Made by a program: the position numbers and the translations under genes | From: Clonostachys chloroleuca | Lineage: Eukaryota > Ascomycota > Sordariomycetes > Hypocreales > Bionectriaceae | DNA: 64,000 bases | Reading direction: 5' to 3' | Assembly: GCA_037952775.1 (NCBI GenBank) | Contig: JBANAY010000003.1 | Span: forward strand, 15,810,001-15,874,000 | Notes under the pieces: generated by a model | Seen by the model: the letters and a program-made list of their open reading frames with translations, nothing else | Databases searched by the model: none | What the model was told of the DNA's origin: nothing | Part shown: positions 1 to 10,363 of the stretch, in pieces | How positions within the stretch are numbered: position 1 is the first letter of the stretch | Layout of the letters: every line of letters starts with the position of its first letter

Positions 1-767
1 GAGCTTGCTAGATATCATCGGCATCAAAATCAACTAGGTCTTCAGAAATAGATGTCAAAGTAAGATGAGAACCTTCACACCTTCCTCTTCAATGAATGCT
101 ATCCTTTATTAAGAGTCTCGGAAGGTGAGCCCGTTTAAGCTTATCAAAACATTGAGAAATGGAACCTTAGACAAGCCATTGGATTGAGGTGAGATAGCGG
201 CATATTGCCATCGTCACATTTAACATGCTCCTTGCCCTGAGCTAGATGTTGTGCAAAACAAAAAGAGGTGTAACTGGAACTAGCTCTCTTCATCTAATGC
301 CCTATCGGAGTTAAATACCGAGCGATTAAGATACGACAACAGGGTTACATCCAAGCCAAGAAGCTTTAGGAAACACCATCCACCAGCAGAATTGCGGAAG
401 AGAAGCTTCCACAAGAAGTAGACGCTAGAAGTCAAATTAAAGCTATCTATTAATCCCGATAGGTGGAACATGGCTTGGAGGTGTAGCTTTCCATTCCCTA
501 CCAGTCCCAATACGCATATCGGAGCAAAGCCCTCCGCCAAAATTTAGCCATCATCATATATCAAGATAACCCGACCCCGCAAGTGCGAGCTTGGCATTTA
601 TGGAGTTCGTGGTTCGCGGATAGCTCATCAACAACTACCGGATGCCAAGGAATGGTTGGGTTAAAAGGGTCCATTTCCCCTGACCGTCCCATCATGATGA
701 GACCGGAACCACGCTGTGATCAACCAAGCTGCATTAGCTGACGATCAGCATAAGGAACAAAAGCACC
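1..767. other. gene-free left edge
   Basis: No credible gene is visible. The only open frame of note, on the minus strand at 280-540, has no recognisable domain or splice context. The last part is presumably the promoter of the secreted protein that starts at 768. Confidence 0.5.
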
Positions 768-1835
768 ATGCTTTCTCTTTCGACCATCTTCACCGCGGCC
801 CTCGCCCTCGCAGGCGCCGTCAACGCTGCGTGTGGTGACGGATCGGCCCAAGCAAGTGTCTCCGGTTCTGGCACCTTCACAGCGACTGTGAACGGAGCCA
901 ACGTGTACAGTGGTACTGATTACCGCCTCGCCATCCAGACCGCTCTCGACCGCATCAGCAGCGGGCAGCGGCTGGTAGTGTGGTCGTCTGGCTCTATCGG
1001 TTCCAACACTATTACCGTCACTGGAGGTAAGACGTTTGAGGTCTGCGGCACCCTCAACGCGGTCGCCCGAAGTGGACGGGGTGCAATCGAAGTAACCAAC
1101 CAGAATGATGTCAGCATCCCCTACCTGACCATGACTGGTAACCCATACTTTGGTCTTCGCTTCTCCGGTACACGCAACCTGAACCTTGGAAAGATCACCA
1201 TGAACCTTAGCGGCGGCCTAGGGATTCGATTTGACCGTGACCTTGCCCAGAACTACAACGTCAGGATGGACGCTATCACCGTGACGGGTGCTGGTAGCCA
1301 TGCGGTGGAGACGTGGAATATTGATGGCCTGACCATCAACTCGGTCATTGCTCGCAACGTTGGCGAGTGTGGTCTCTTGCTTCAGAAGACTATTAACGCA
1401 TGGGTCGGATATGTTGAAGGCAACAACGTTGCGGCCGGAACTGGATACGCCACTCTTCGATTCGCCAATAACAACGGGCAGCTTGCAAACGGCCAGTATA
1501 CTACGACAAACGTCTACATCGACAGGGTCTACTCTCGTGGCGGCGGCCGCGGCATCTTCTGTGTTTCCATGTCCGGGGCAGCCGAAATCAAGTACATCGA
1601 CCTTGCCAACAACGGTAACAACGCCGTGCTCATCGAGAACTGCTACAACCTGGCTATTAGGGACGGTGTTATCAACGGAGGAGGGGAGGTCCGCGTTGCT
1701 GCTCGTTCTGAGTTCCCCAACACGAGTGGTATCTTCTTCGAGGTCGAGGTGAACAATAATTCGGTCCGGGAGTCTCCCTGTGCCGAGAACATTTTCTGGG
1801 CCATCACTGGCAACGCTAGCAAGAACATCTGCTAG
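768..1835 (+). CDS. secreted right-handed beta-helix (pectin-lyase-fold) protein
   Basis: A single exon encodes 355 aa. Residues 1-20 form a signal peptide (MLSLSTIFTAALALAGAVNA), so the product is secreted. The rest is a run of short beta-strand repeats with Asn-rich turns, as in pectate lyases and GH28 enzymes (for example 'GLTINSVIARNVGECGLLL' and 'NNAVLIENCYNLAIRDGVING'). Cysteines near both ends of the mature chain probably form disulfides. The Asp triad of GH28 polygalacturonases (NTD, DD, GHG motifs) is not visible, so it is not a standard polygalacturonase. A role on plant cell-wall pectin is an inference from the fold. A PL11 rhamnogalacturonan lyase lies in the same window at 60.6 kb. 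A long antisense open frame at 1218-1982 is a codon-bias shadow. Confidence 0.8.
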   Translation: MLSLSTIFTAALALAGAVNAACGDGSAQASVSGSGTFTATVNGANVYSGTDYRLAIQTALDRISSGQRLVVWSSGSIGSNTITVTGGKTFEVCGTLNAVARSGRGAIEVTNQNDVSIPYLTMTGNPYFGLRFSGTRNLNLGKITMNLSGGLGIRFDRDLAQNYNVRMDAITVTGAGSHAVETWNIDGLTINSVIARNVGECGLLLQKTINAWVGYVEGNNVAAGTGYATLRFANNNGQLANGQYTTTNVYIDRVYSRGGGRGIFCVSMSGAAEIKYIDLANNGNNAVLIENCYNLAIRDGVINGGGEVRVAARSEFPNTSGIFFEVEVNNNSVRESPCAENIFWAITGNASKNIC

Positions 1836-3800
1836 GTGGAGATGCCGCGGCTGGGATAGTGGAAGTACGTTTTCTGATAGGCAATGGGACCAATATCCCA
1901 ATGGACAGCCCCTCCACACACTCAGTGAATGTATATAAATGAGCACTCGATTCACTCCTTGCATCCAAGCTTTGTAGGCCACCAGTGCCTTCTTTCGTCT
2001 GTGAAATAGATCCCACCCGGGATGTTAGGAGATGGCAATCCTTCCGACTCTTTTAGTATGTCCCAAGGTTGATAATGACCCACCACCATTAAACCGAGCC
2101 TCTCGCTAAGCGGCTTGTTCCATATTGTTCGCCATATCTAGGCTTAATTATAAGAAACTGTGGGTCAAGTACTAGAAGAGTGTCCTATTGGCGGCCGACG
2201 GGTTGCATGTGAAATAGTTGGTGAAAAGGGACTATAACCAAGAAGGTATGGAGGAAGCCACTACGTCGAGCTGGATGGAGAGAGACAGGAACGAATTGCC
2301 CGGATTGGTGCCAACTATTGCACACAACGACGGAGAGCTCTTTCCAGGTGGGTCGTCACAGTTTTACGATCCTGATGCTATTGATAGCATCCATGCCGCG
2401 CTTGTATGCCTATTACATGGACAATGAAGGGGCCTTGGACCGGTGGCAATATACTGTAGACGGAGGAGCTGCTAGGCGCAATAAGAGCATTCGAAACAAG
2501 CATCGGCCGATTGAGAATAAGAGAAGTGCAAATATGGATTAGTAGTAGTTTTGTCAAGCATAAGGTGTGCGCCCGAACTGCTTAGCTTGAAGTTTCCGAC
2601 ATACATTCAGCTGGGATTCGATTGGCGATGGCGATGCGCAAGCACACGAAAGGCGGATGGACAAATATTCAGATATGCATTTTAATACGAATCGGTGTTC
2701 ATAGAAATCCCTTTTCGTATCGCGGCATCCGGATTTGACCCCTGATTGTTCCGCTCTTAGGTCAGATCAACCTTTGGGCGCAAAAGTGAGAACAAAAAAG
2801 ACCAATTGTTTGTATGAGGGCGTTTACGTGACCAAACGTAAAAGGAAAATGATACGCCAAGCGAGAAAAGGATTGGGCTGGAAGTGGAATCATGATTTGC
2901 GGTCGAGCCAGACTGGGAGCGGCCGACCTGGGAGGTTAGGCCCTTTTTAATCATTTCCAGAACTTCCAACAGAATCTGGGGGCTAAAACGAAGCGGCCGC
3001 CGCCTTGGAAATGGGTCGGGGAACGTGTCTGAGGCGGGTCGAAGGGCGGAATAGGACAGGGATGGTGACCCAAATGGGGGCCATCGGTGGGGGCTAAACT
3101 AGGCGATCGTGTTTGGTATTGAATATGGTTTTTTTTCAATGCTGACCATCGTGGGCCTCTGTTAATGCTGTCAAATACGTAGCTGGAATCGTACGCGTGG
3201 TTGAGGACACGGCCGTGGTGAAGAGGAAGAGTCGCCTGCCCCTATCCCGCAGCACAACATAACGTACGACGGCCCAGACGGCGCCCTGCATCTGTCAAAC
3301 GTCAATCCCAATATGCCCAAGACATGGCCGGAGGAAAACCGGATATTGCCATGGTCGGGCCACTGAGCTACTCGTGTGCTGGCGGCCGCCCGCTCCATGG
3401 GACCCTGTTTTCTTGCATGCAACGACAACGCTCCCTTTTGTTTGGGTGCGGCTGAATACTGGATGCTGACTGGATATCGGGCCCTCGCACACCACGCTGA
3501 CCGTAGTTTCTTTGTCTCTATTGGGGTGCTCTGATTCTTGTAGTGAGGAGGAAGTCACATGAGTCATCAAAATGTCCCTCGCACAGGCCCTGAGCCGAGC
3601 AGCCTCGCCCGCAAACACAACAAATACAACGCAGGCCTGACATCCAACATACTGAAGGATTGAACGCGCACTGGCTTTGCCTCACAACGTAGCCATATCT
3701 CGGCCGCTTCCTCCTCTATTTCATTCCGGATCCTCTTCCAATCATTTATATAAACCACCACATCTGGCCGCTTGACCCTTGAGCCAGCGCGTCCATCTCC
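1836..3800. other. intergenic, no convincing gene
   Basis: This 2 kb stretch holds only short overlapping open frames on both strands (for example 2218-2427, 3295-3618) without domains or start context. The part from 2.9 to 3.1 kb is GC-rich, with three NotI-like GCGGCC stretches. The 3' end is the promoter of the ArgRS-like gene. Confidence 0.5.
3747..3754 (+). promoter_or_regulatory. TATA box of the ArgRS-like gene
   Basis: TATATAAA lies about 50 bp upstream of the ATG at 3801. This implies a very short leader, consistent with the chosen start. Confidence 0.45.
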
Positions 3801-4856
3801 ATGAGCTTGCCATCTGCAGTGTCCATTCGACCGCTCCACCACGCCACAAGCGATACAGTCCGTGAAACACATCGCCTGGTAGATCAAGGCTTTCAAGAGT
3901 CTCCATTCATCAGTTCCACGGACATGGAGACGCTCACGTCTACCCTGCTGGCCCTAGAAGGCAACGTTGACAGGCCAGCGCCAAATCCATTCGACGTATA
4001 CCGGATACATGTCTCTCAGATAATCTCTGCCATCACTGGTACCTCTCCCGAGATTGTCTTTCCGGCCCTGCAGGTGGCGCGGACACTCTCAAAGGGTGAT
4101 CTCATCCTGGCGACCGCTGCTCTTCAACTTGCAGATGCTGACCCAAGCCAACTCATCCGAAACAAAGTGGCTAGTCCCTCTTCTCCTCCCTCCTCTTTAC
4201 GTCACTAAGCAGGCGTTCTGAGCCCCGCTCTCATGCCCAAAGACTAACAGCTTTCCTTGTCAACAGTTCCCCGAGTCCGTATTGGTAAATCATCCTGTCG
4301 CGGACCACAACAACTCTCTTCAATTCTACTTCAAGCCTGCGCCCTTGGCTGCCCTGGTACTACCTCAGGCTCTTGATAACACCACATGCCACATTTCTAG
4401 GCTCAATCACCAAACAACACTAGACCGACAACAAGCATCGTTTCTTCGGTCTTCTCTTGATCATCTCAACTCTCTTCTAAGGGCTGCGGATTTCGGAGTA
4501 GAGCAGCTCTTGACCGCTGACTTTTCCCTTCTCATGGAGAAATCTGCCGTCGACATCGTCCGGACCCTCGCCCATTGGCCTGCCGTATTAGGAGGCATCT
4601 CATCCCTGAAACAGCCTGCGGATGTATCGAAATACCTCCTAGAATTGGCCCAGTTGCTGGAGGCGAGCTACAGTCAATTGGACATTGGAAATGGCGCACA
4701 GGATGTTAGAATTGCTCGCTTGGCGCTGTATGTTTCTGCACAGCGTGTTTTGGCGAGTGGAATCAAACTTCTCAAGTATGTTTGTCCTTTCCCCCTGCTT
4801 TATCGAATCTGGTCCTAGTTTCGAGAAGTTTGCTAATGCCCATCAGTAGCAGTTAA
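3801..4856 (+). CDS. arginyl-tRNA synthetase-like protein lacking the catalytic core
   Basis: Three exons (3801-4166, 4267-4775, 4847-4856) give about 294 aa. Residues 25-150 match the ArgRS N-terminal additive domain: 'SPEIVFPALQVARTLSKGDLILA', then, across the first splice, 'FPESVLVNHP' and 'LQFYFKPAPLAALVLPQAL'. The next residues jump straight to the C-terminal DALR anticodon-binding domain: 'SLLMEKSAVDIVRTLAHWPAVL', 'YLLELAQLLEASYS', 'ARLALYVSAQRVLASGIKLL'. The class I Rossmann core with its HIGH and KMSKS motifs, normally about 300 residues, is absent and the joint is in frame. Canonical fungal ArgRS is about 600 aa, so this is half length. Splice sites are regular; the last intron has GTATGT and CTAAT. 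It cannot activate arginine. It could bind tRNA-Arg, or be a decaying paralog whose core was deleted. The essential ArgRS must lie elsewhere in the genome. Confidence 0.8.
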
Positions 4857-5997
4857 TGAAATGACTAATGACATTTGCGATCTTCATCTGGGTTAGCGAT
4901 TATGATTTTAATGCCAGGCACACGCATTCAAGGGGCAAGCATAGGAGCGACATTTACATGCGGAGTTTAATCGAGATACCTCTTTGACAATAACATGTTA
5001 TGATTCATGTTCTGGCATCATTCGTTGTGAATGTACGGAGGTGTGTATAGGAGATGTGGTCGTCTTCTGTAGGAAACCACGAAGAAGAACTGTTGAATAT
5101 TGATTGTATTTGCATTTCCGCATATGCCACCACTGAAGTTTATGGTTATTTATGTCATCGTCGGTTTAATTACGAAATATTCAAGTCAGCCGCATGTATA
5201 CGTGGAGAACCGAGGCATAACACAAGATGAATGCTGCTAAGGGAGCAGATGAGAATACTTGCCGCCTGCGAAGCCGAGCGCATTCTCGTCACAATTCTTA
5301 ATGCATACTGACTCCGCTCCGCTCGGAGCTTACTACACCTTCGGACAGCACTGGTTCTTGTCATAGTCACTTCTGCCATACTATTACTTTCTCTTTTTCA
5401 ATCAACCTAACCGTAGTGGTCCACTACCTCAAGTACTTAAACCTAAGTCACGGGATGAAATTTGAACGAATCCAAGAACTTAGGTGCCATCTTTCCTTTA
5501 AGCTGAGCGACAAAAAGGCGACGAGAGCAGTATGTGACCCAAGATGGCTGTGGAAAAAACCTAGTGTCGGGCTCTCTCCGAGGCAGCCACTCCAAAGAAG
5601 AGTTATTTTGGTTGCGGCTGATAAACAGAGTTCATTAATATTTGACTTGCGAATGTGGCGTAAACACTTTTAAATCTAGAACACGAATGCCACCTATATG
5701 ATATTAGACCGTTGTAGGAAAGGAAAGTAGAGTTGATAATGTTACATATTGCAGTAGCTCAGAAGGTAATGTATGTGATACAAGAACCTCGGGGTTTCAG
5801 CTTCCAGCTAGCAGACTCAGCTCTCGTGGCGCTGTTCAGCCCTTTGGTTAGGTCTTATGCTTTCTACTTCAGCCTTGTGTAGGAAGCAAATATGAGCCCG
5901 TGAAAGATGGTTTTGTCGTATAAATATGCCTGTTCATTCCCAGATCCCCTTGCTCCAACTTCGTAACGCATCATCACTCACAGCTAACACAGCATAA
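4857..5997. other. intergenic
   Basis: There is no supported gene. Short open frames at 5170-5379 (minus) and 5416-5673 (plus) have no recognisable features. A TATAAATA element at 5919-5926 probably belongs to the downstream orphan gene. Confidence 0.5.
5919..5926 (+). promoter_or_regulatory. TATA box upstream of the orphan gene
   Basis: TATAAATA sits about 80 bp before the first open codons of the orphan reading frame and about 265 bp before its first in-frame ATG. Confidence 0.35.
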
Positions 5998-6185
5998 AAC
6001 AATCCCTACGAGGAAAAAGAAACCAACAGAACATATAACTGTGTTATTACTATACGGGCGAAACAATACACATTCAGAACGCCTACACTGGATGTCACTA
6101 TTCGCGTCAATGGGAAGCAGCAAAGCATCTATATGTCGAGCATCTGTGGAGAGTTGGGCCAATCGCGGGTCCCTTAGGTCTCTAT

Positions 6186-7238
6186 ATGACCGACGAAAGG
6201 GGTCGTGTCCGCAATGGCGATGGGGATTTAGGCATCTACTCGCTGACTGATGATGCGGACATTCGCATCCTTGGCCAAAATTCAGTTGCTCGGATCCTAG
6301 AGGGTGGTCCCGTTCCTCTCGTCGTTCTCCCAGTTTGGGTAGACACAAGAATCCGCGACGGGTCCTTGATAGACCTGAACACTGCTGCAGAGAGGGTGGA
6401 TCATTTTCGCATATTAAACTTGGCCTGGCAGAACTATAATGACGTCCACAAGAGATTTGTGCTATTCTCTAGCCTACCTGCTGATCAAGACCAGTTTCCT
6501 CTGGGAAAGCAACGCACCCTCCAAGCGATGAGGGACCAGGCCGAGCGGATCGAGATCGTGTTTCCCGACAATCTGCCCCAGGATTTGGCATTTTGCGAGC
6601 CAATGTCGATAAGTACAGGCTATCCGCTGATCCACCTCAAGGGTAGGCTTCAGAGGTTCGACCCGCGCCTATTCGGTACGGCGACTGAGCAACCGACGCT
6701 CATCCCATCAGAGCTTTCCCATGCCTTGCACTTCTCCCGCCTGGACCGCACCGCTCGTAGCAGGGTAGAAAGGAACTATGTCAGCTTCCTCCTCTCGGAT
6801 TTGGCTGCAGGTCAGGGTGGGGTTCATAAGATGGGCAAGCGTACATCAAGCATGGTCGCCTACATTGAGGCTATGGATCACTTCTCTTCACGCTTCTCCG
6901 TTTTCCTCCGCCAGCCAGGGCTCGGAGTAAATGTCGAAACGGAATTTGTCAATAGAGAACTCAGTGATACAGGAAATCATTGGCTGGGACGGATGCCTCA
7001 GGCTGGTATCATGACAGCCAACGTGGTGTCACCCAAATTTAAGGGAAGTGATGATGAGGGCGCGATTTACGGGGCAATCTTCCTCGACTTCGCTAGGCGT
7101 ACAACCCTGGCGATTGCAGTTGAGGCTTATTATGGAAGCCAGGCTATTAGCTTCGGGCAGTATAAGAGCTGGATTCATATCAAAATGTCCCAACATGCGG
7201 CTGACATAGATCAGGTCGCGACGGACTGGAACCTATAA
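6186..7238 (+). CDS. orphan protein of unknown function
   Basis: An intact frame of 350 aa runs from the ATG at 6186. The same frame is open back to 6039 without an ATG. A second frame (5998-6179) is also open and reads like protein ('TPTLDVTIRVNGKQQSIYMSS'). It would join the main frame in phase if the CCC at 6171-6173 were one base longer, so the true N-terminus may lie upstream behind a frameshift or an intron. I do not recognise the family. Visible features are a hydrophobic strand 'VPLVVLPVWVD', an Arg-rich helix 'LDRTARSRVERNYVSFLLSDL', and the motif 'HKMGKRTSS', which faintly recalls the KMSKS loop of class I tRNA synthetases but is probably coincidental. No signal peptide or membrane span is present. 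Its upstream neighbour is the ArgRS-like gene. Confidence 0.6.
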   Translation: MTDERGRVRNGDGDLGIYSLTDDADIRILGQNSVARILEGGPVPLVVLPVWVDTRIRDGSLIDLNTAAERVDHFRILNLAWQNYNDVHKRFVLFSSLPADQDQFPLGKQRTLQAMRDQAERIEIVFPDNLPQDLAFCEPMSISTGYPLIHLKGRLQRFDPRLFGTATEQPTLIPSELSHALHFSRLDRTARSRVERNYVSFLLSDLAAGQGGVHKMGKRTSSMVAYIEAMDHFSSRFSVFLRQPGLGVNVETEFVNRELSDTGNHWLGRMPQAGIMTANVVSPKFKGSDDEGAIYGAIFLDFARRTTLAIAVEAYYGSQAISFGQYKSWIHIKMSQHAADIDQVATDWNL

Positions 7239-7565
7239 GCATCAAGGACGTTGGGAAATTCACTGGTGATCTGTCTTCAGCTGCGACGAGCAATTGCTGT
7301 AGACCTGACTCGACTGTCTGATATCATGACGAGCCATTGCTGCGGCCCTGGCTAAGCTGCCTTCCAATTGAGATTGACGATCGCTATAGCCCCGACTTAC
7401 CTCTATTCTGTTACGAAAATGGTCGCTGCAACCCCTGTAGCTTAGTATTACAGATTTCGCAGATGCTCTTGCTCGCTAAGTTTATGTATTAAAACAGTGA
7501 ATCGTTTATAGGATCAAGTCTATCTTGATGATCCCTTTTGTGTATCAGAGTAATTTAAATGGAAT
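7239..7565. other. short convergent intergenic spacer
   Basis: This is the 3' flank shared by the plus-strand orphan gene and the minus-strand proline dehydrogenase gene. No gene is seen. An imperfect repeat (TGACGAGC-ATTGCTG, with differing bases) occurs around 7282 and 7327. Confidence 0.5.
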
Positions 7566-9464
7566 CTAATATGATCCCCAAGGCAGACAACGTCTTCTGA
7601 GCTCGCAACCTAGTCTGATCCTCTCGGCACTAGCACCACCTCTCCCTTCAAGAACCGCTTTGTTTTCAGTCGCCCTTCTTGCTAAAAAAGGCAGACATTC
7701 TTTAAGTTCGCCATAGCTCATAGACTATATCACCAAGGACGATCAGTATGAATAGCGCAAATATAGCCAGAGCGCACTAACCTTAACCACCAGAGGAAAT
7801 CCGTCTTGTGTTACAATAGACCCGGATATTTTATTTGTTAGATCATCTTTCATTCCTTCAAGTTGTTAGCATCAGAGTAACACTCTAGTAATGGGGGCAA
7901 TGGAATACCGTAGATCTGTCCGAAGGAAATACTTCCCGCAACCTCGTTTGGGACGATTAACTTCCCATCGGGGGTCTTTCTCTTCGCCATCCCATATTCC
8001 TCAAGAAGTTGTATACCAAAGTCGACGCTGTAAGAGTTATGAGTTGCAAACACAGCACCAAGTCGCGATGAGCCAGTTTCCTCAATCTGGCTGCGAATGA
8101 CGGAAAGTGCCTTCTCTATACCATAGTTGAAGCTGGCATCTGTCTCCTTCTTACTTGCCCAAACGGGCCCTGGGCCATGGCGACCTTCTCTTGCCCACCT
8201 CTCACCTTCCGTCTTGATATATGCTCCTCTAACCTGTTTAAAGAGCAACTTGTACCCTTTCTTATCTGCCCGGAGAATTTGTTGGTTGAGGAGCTGTGGG
8301 TATCTCCGGAGGTATGCCTGGAATGACGCGATGCAAGTTGCCGGCCCGTCCAAGGTGTTATAAGTCTGCATAAATCTGTCCGTGAGACTGTCAATAACAG
8401 GCTGATACCACGTTTGCTCTGCATCAATCACAACACGAATATTATTTTCCCGGGCCTTTCTCATAATTCTGTCAAGGTTCCCGTACAAATTGAGAAGTTG
8501 CTCACGGTCGACGGGAGTAACGCCGTTTACTGCGGCCTCCCAATCTCCATCATGGGGTAACCCAGGGTATGGCACATCCGTATCAAGCCCCTTTGCCTTT
8601 CGTGCCTCTAAAATTGAATTAGAGCCATGTAGAAGCGCAGTAGGGCAAGGTATAAGACCAGTGACCTTTATCCGCACCCAGCAGCGGTTGTCTCCACTAG
8701 TTGTATTTGTATCGGGGTAAAACTCCCTCGCAAGTCTTGCCTGGGATTCAATCGAGGCCAGAACCTCTTCAGTCTGAGCTCGGATGAGATTGGGGTCTTT
8801 TCTCGATCCATCTAGCTCTGCTTCAATGTTGTATCCCAGGAGTGTCCCTATACTTTCTTTCCGCAAAGCCCTAATTTTAGGCGTACATTCCTCGGTCGTT
8901 TCTCCGCCAAGAAATTGGGTGAAGAAAGTTCCCATCACAAATGAGTGTGCGATGGAGGACATGATAGGAATCTTCGATACGACAGCGTAGAGAGCTTCAC
9001 TCATATCAACCCATGTGGGAGATGAGCAGAATGCAAAAGCTCTGTAGGAAATTAGATTAGCATTACGGTTGTTTAACTTATTAGATCCTCGCCATGAGAG
9101 GGTGCGCAAAAATAAAAAAGAAAGAAAAGAAATAGAGACGTAGGTCAACTTACATCCAGCCAGCAAACAATTTGCCGAAAGGAACTTTAGAGAGAGCAGA
9201 AGCATCACGGGGGTCAATGGGATCCCGGTCTCCGGGGGCTGATGCCCACAGAAGCCAAATGGCAGCAACGGTTACCCCGCCGCTTGCGAAGACAATCCTC
9301 TTCTCTCCGTGAGTAGCATGTTCCCATTTTGATACTAATTTCCTTGACCAGCGGGCGGCAGTTGACTCTGCTGACGTTGAGAGTGACCGAAGCCTTTGTA
9401 GGCGCCATGCTGTTAAGGTAGGCCTAGGGGGTAGGGCAACTCTTCTGATGGAGGTGAGCAACAT
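7566..9464 (-). CDS. prnD: proline dehydrogenase (proline oxidase), mitochondrial
   Basis: Four exons (9464-9154, 9041-7909, 7855-7782, 7724-7566) give 558 aa. The enzyme oxidises L-proline to 1-pyrroline-5-carboxylate with FAD in the mitochondrion. The N-terminus is an Arg/Ser-rich presequence (MLLTSIRRVALPPRPTLTAW), followed by a hydrophobic segment near residues 65-80. The PutA-type barrel is recognisable: 'VVIDAEQTWYQPVIDS', 'LLFKQVRGAYIKTEGERW', 'AVFATHNSYSV'. The last two exons restore the conserved tail 'SFGQIYGMKDDLTNKI...DGFPLVVKSMSYGELKECLPFLARRATENKAVL'. A gene model that stops at 7850 would read into an intron. The 112 bp first intron splits Trp-Ile in 'FAGW-IAFAF'. The start is chosen at MLLTS because the upstream extension adds only a non-targeting hydrophobic stretch. 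It is divergent from the RidA gene and shares its promoter. Confidence 0.9.
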
Positions 9465-9645
9465 TGTCGGATCGTTCGTGAAAGCGGAAATCAGGGTGAA
9501 CGTACAAAAAGTCACTAACAAGGCTAGATTACCCGCTATCAAAAGCCTGACATATTTATATTGACCGTGAGGGGTTAATGATAGCTATGCTGGGATATGG
9601 CACGGGACAGGGACGTTGAGTCCTCCGAAGTTCGCAATATGGCAG

Positions 9646-9660
9646 CGGTATTCGCATCCG
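9646..9660. promoter_or_regulatory. CGG-N9-CCG inverted site
   Basis: AGCGG and CCGCT half sites flank a 9 bp spacer TATTCGCAT. It fits a Zn2Cys6 homodimer operator and is one of five in the cluster. Binding by the cluster's own PrnA-like factor is inferred. Confidence 0.5.
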
Positions 9661-9813
9661 CTCACGCTGAGAACGGAGCGGACCATTCAAACTACGCGTC
9701 CTATTCTCTATCCACCAAGTATTGCCTCCTAACTTCAGCAAACGTGTGGGACAACAACGGAGTGTTCGCGTGTAGGGAGGCGGCGAAGTATCCCGAACTT
9801 TGGAGTAGAATTT

Positions 9814-9828
9814 CGGATAGGGAATCCG
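9814..9828. promoter_or_regulatory. CGG-N9-CCG inverted site
   Basis: CGGATAGGGAATCCG, followed by CT. It matches 15 of 17 positions of the site at 16160 upstream of P5C dehydrogenase. Confidence 0.55.
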
Positions 9829-9982
9829 CTCCACGACCGCTGTTGAGCTAAACTAAAAATAAGAATCTTCTGGTTTTACCCTGTGGTTTGATAAATGTGC
9901 AATATCCTTTCCAAGGAAGCTACCCAATCCTAACTTGACAACATATTTTCACCATTATACCTTGATCATCCTTTACCACGCA

Positions 9983-10363
9983 ATGAAGACCATCTGTCCC
10001 GATCGTGCCCCCCGGACCATTGGACCTTATGTCCATGCCGTGGTACATGGAAACACCGTCTTTACCACCGCTTGCATCCCCCTTGATCCTGCCACTATGC
10101 AAATTGTTGGTGGAGGAGCCGAAAATCAACTACGTCGCATTTTCGATAATCTTAAAATCATCCTCGAGGAATCCGGCACCAGTTTGGACCGCATCATCAA
10201 GCAAAACGTCTATCTTACCGACTTCAGTCAATTTGAAGCCTTCAACAAAGTCTCGGCAGAATACCTCGGGGATCATAAGCCGGCTAGGGCTACAATGAGA
10301 GTGCTGGAACTGCCGAAGAATGCGCCTATGGGCCTGGATGTTGTGGCAGCTCTGCCAGAGTAG
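9983..10363 (+). CDS. RidA/YjgF/UK114-family imine deaminase
   Basis: The frame gives 126 aa from MKTICPDRAP, the usual length for this family. An upstream in-frame start at 9935 would add 16 residues that do not resemble RidA. RidA proteins hydrolyse reactive enamines and imines made by PLP enzymes and amino-acid oxidation. Recognisable blocks are 'APRTIGPYVHAVVHGNTVFTTACIPLDP', 'QLRRIFDNLKIILEESGTSLDRIIKQNVYLTD', 'FNKVSAEYLGDHKPARATMRVLELPKNAPMGLDVVAAL'. The substrate-binding Arg in 'ARATMRV' is present. The Glu near the C-terminus of canonical members appears to be Asp. It is transcribed divergently from proline dehydrogenase, inside the proline cluster. An action on P5C-type imines is an inference from that position. 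Confidence 0.85.
   Translation: MKTICPDRAPRTIGPYVHAVVHGNTVFTTACIPLDPATMQIVGGGAENQLRRIFDNLKIILEESGTSLDRIIKQNVYLTDFSQFEAFNKVSAEYLGDHKPARATMRVLELPKNAPMGLDVVAALPE

Larger units (their letters stand above)
9465..9982. promoter_or_regulatory. divergent promoter of proline dehydrogenase and RidA genes
   Basis: This 518 bp spacer separates the divergent starts. It carries two inverted CGG-N9-CCG elements (9646-9660 and 9814-9828), each followed by CT. These are typical of Zn2Cys6 dimer sites and are also found upstream of the permease and P5C dehydrogenase genes. A further inverted pair CCGCTC/GAGCGG lies at 9658-9681. Confidence 0.6.

Noticed and set aside
1218..1982. 254-codon antisense open frame opposite the secreted beta-helix gene
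   Set aside because: It mirrors the codon bias of the sense gene, has no domain, and the sense strand has a signal peptide and beta-helix repeats.
5974..6348. 124-codon minus-strand frame over the orphan gene's 5' end
   Set aside because: The plus strand has the long continuous frame and a TATA element; the minus frame has no features.
3801..7238. A confirmed tRNA-dependent cyclodipeptide synthase cluster
   Set aside because: Attractive because of the ArgRS relic beside an orphan protein, but I cannot match the orphan to that family and see no tailoring oxidase nearby, so it remains only a hypothesis.
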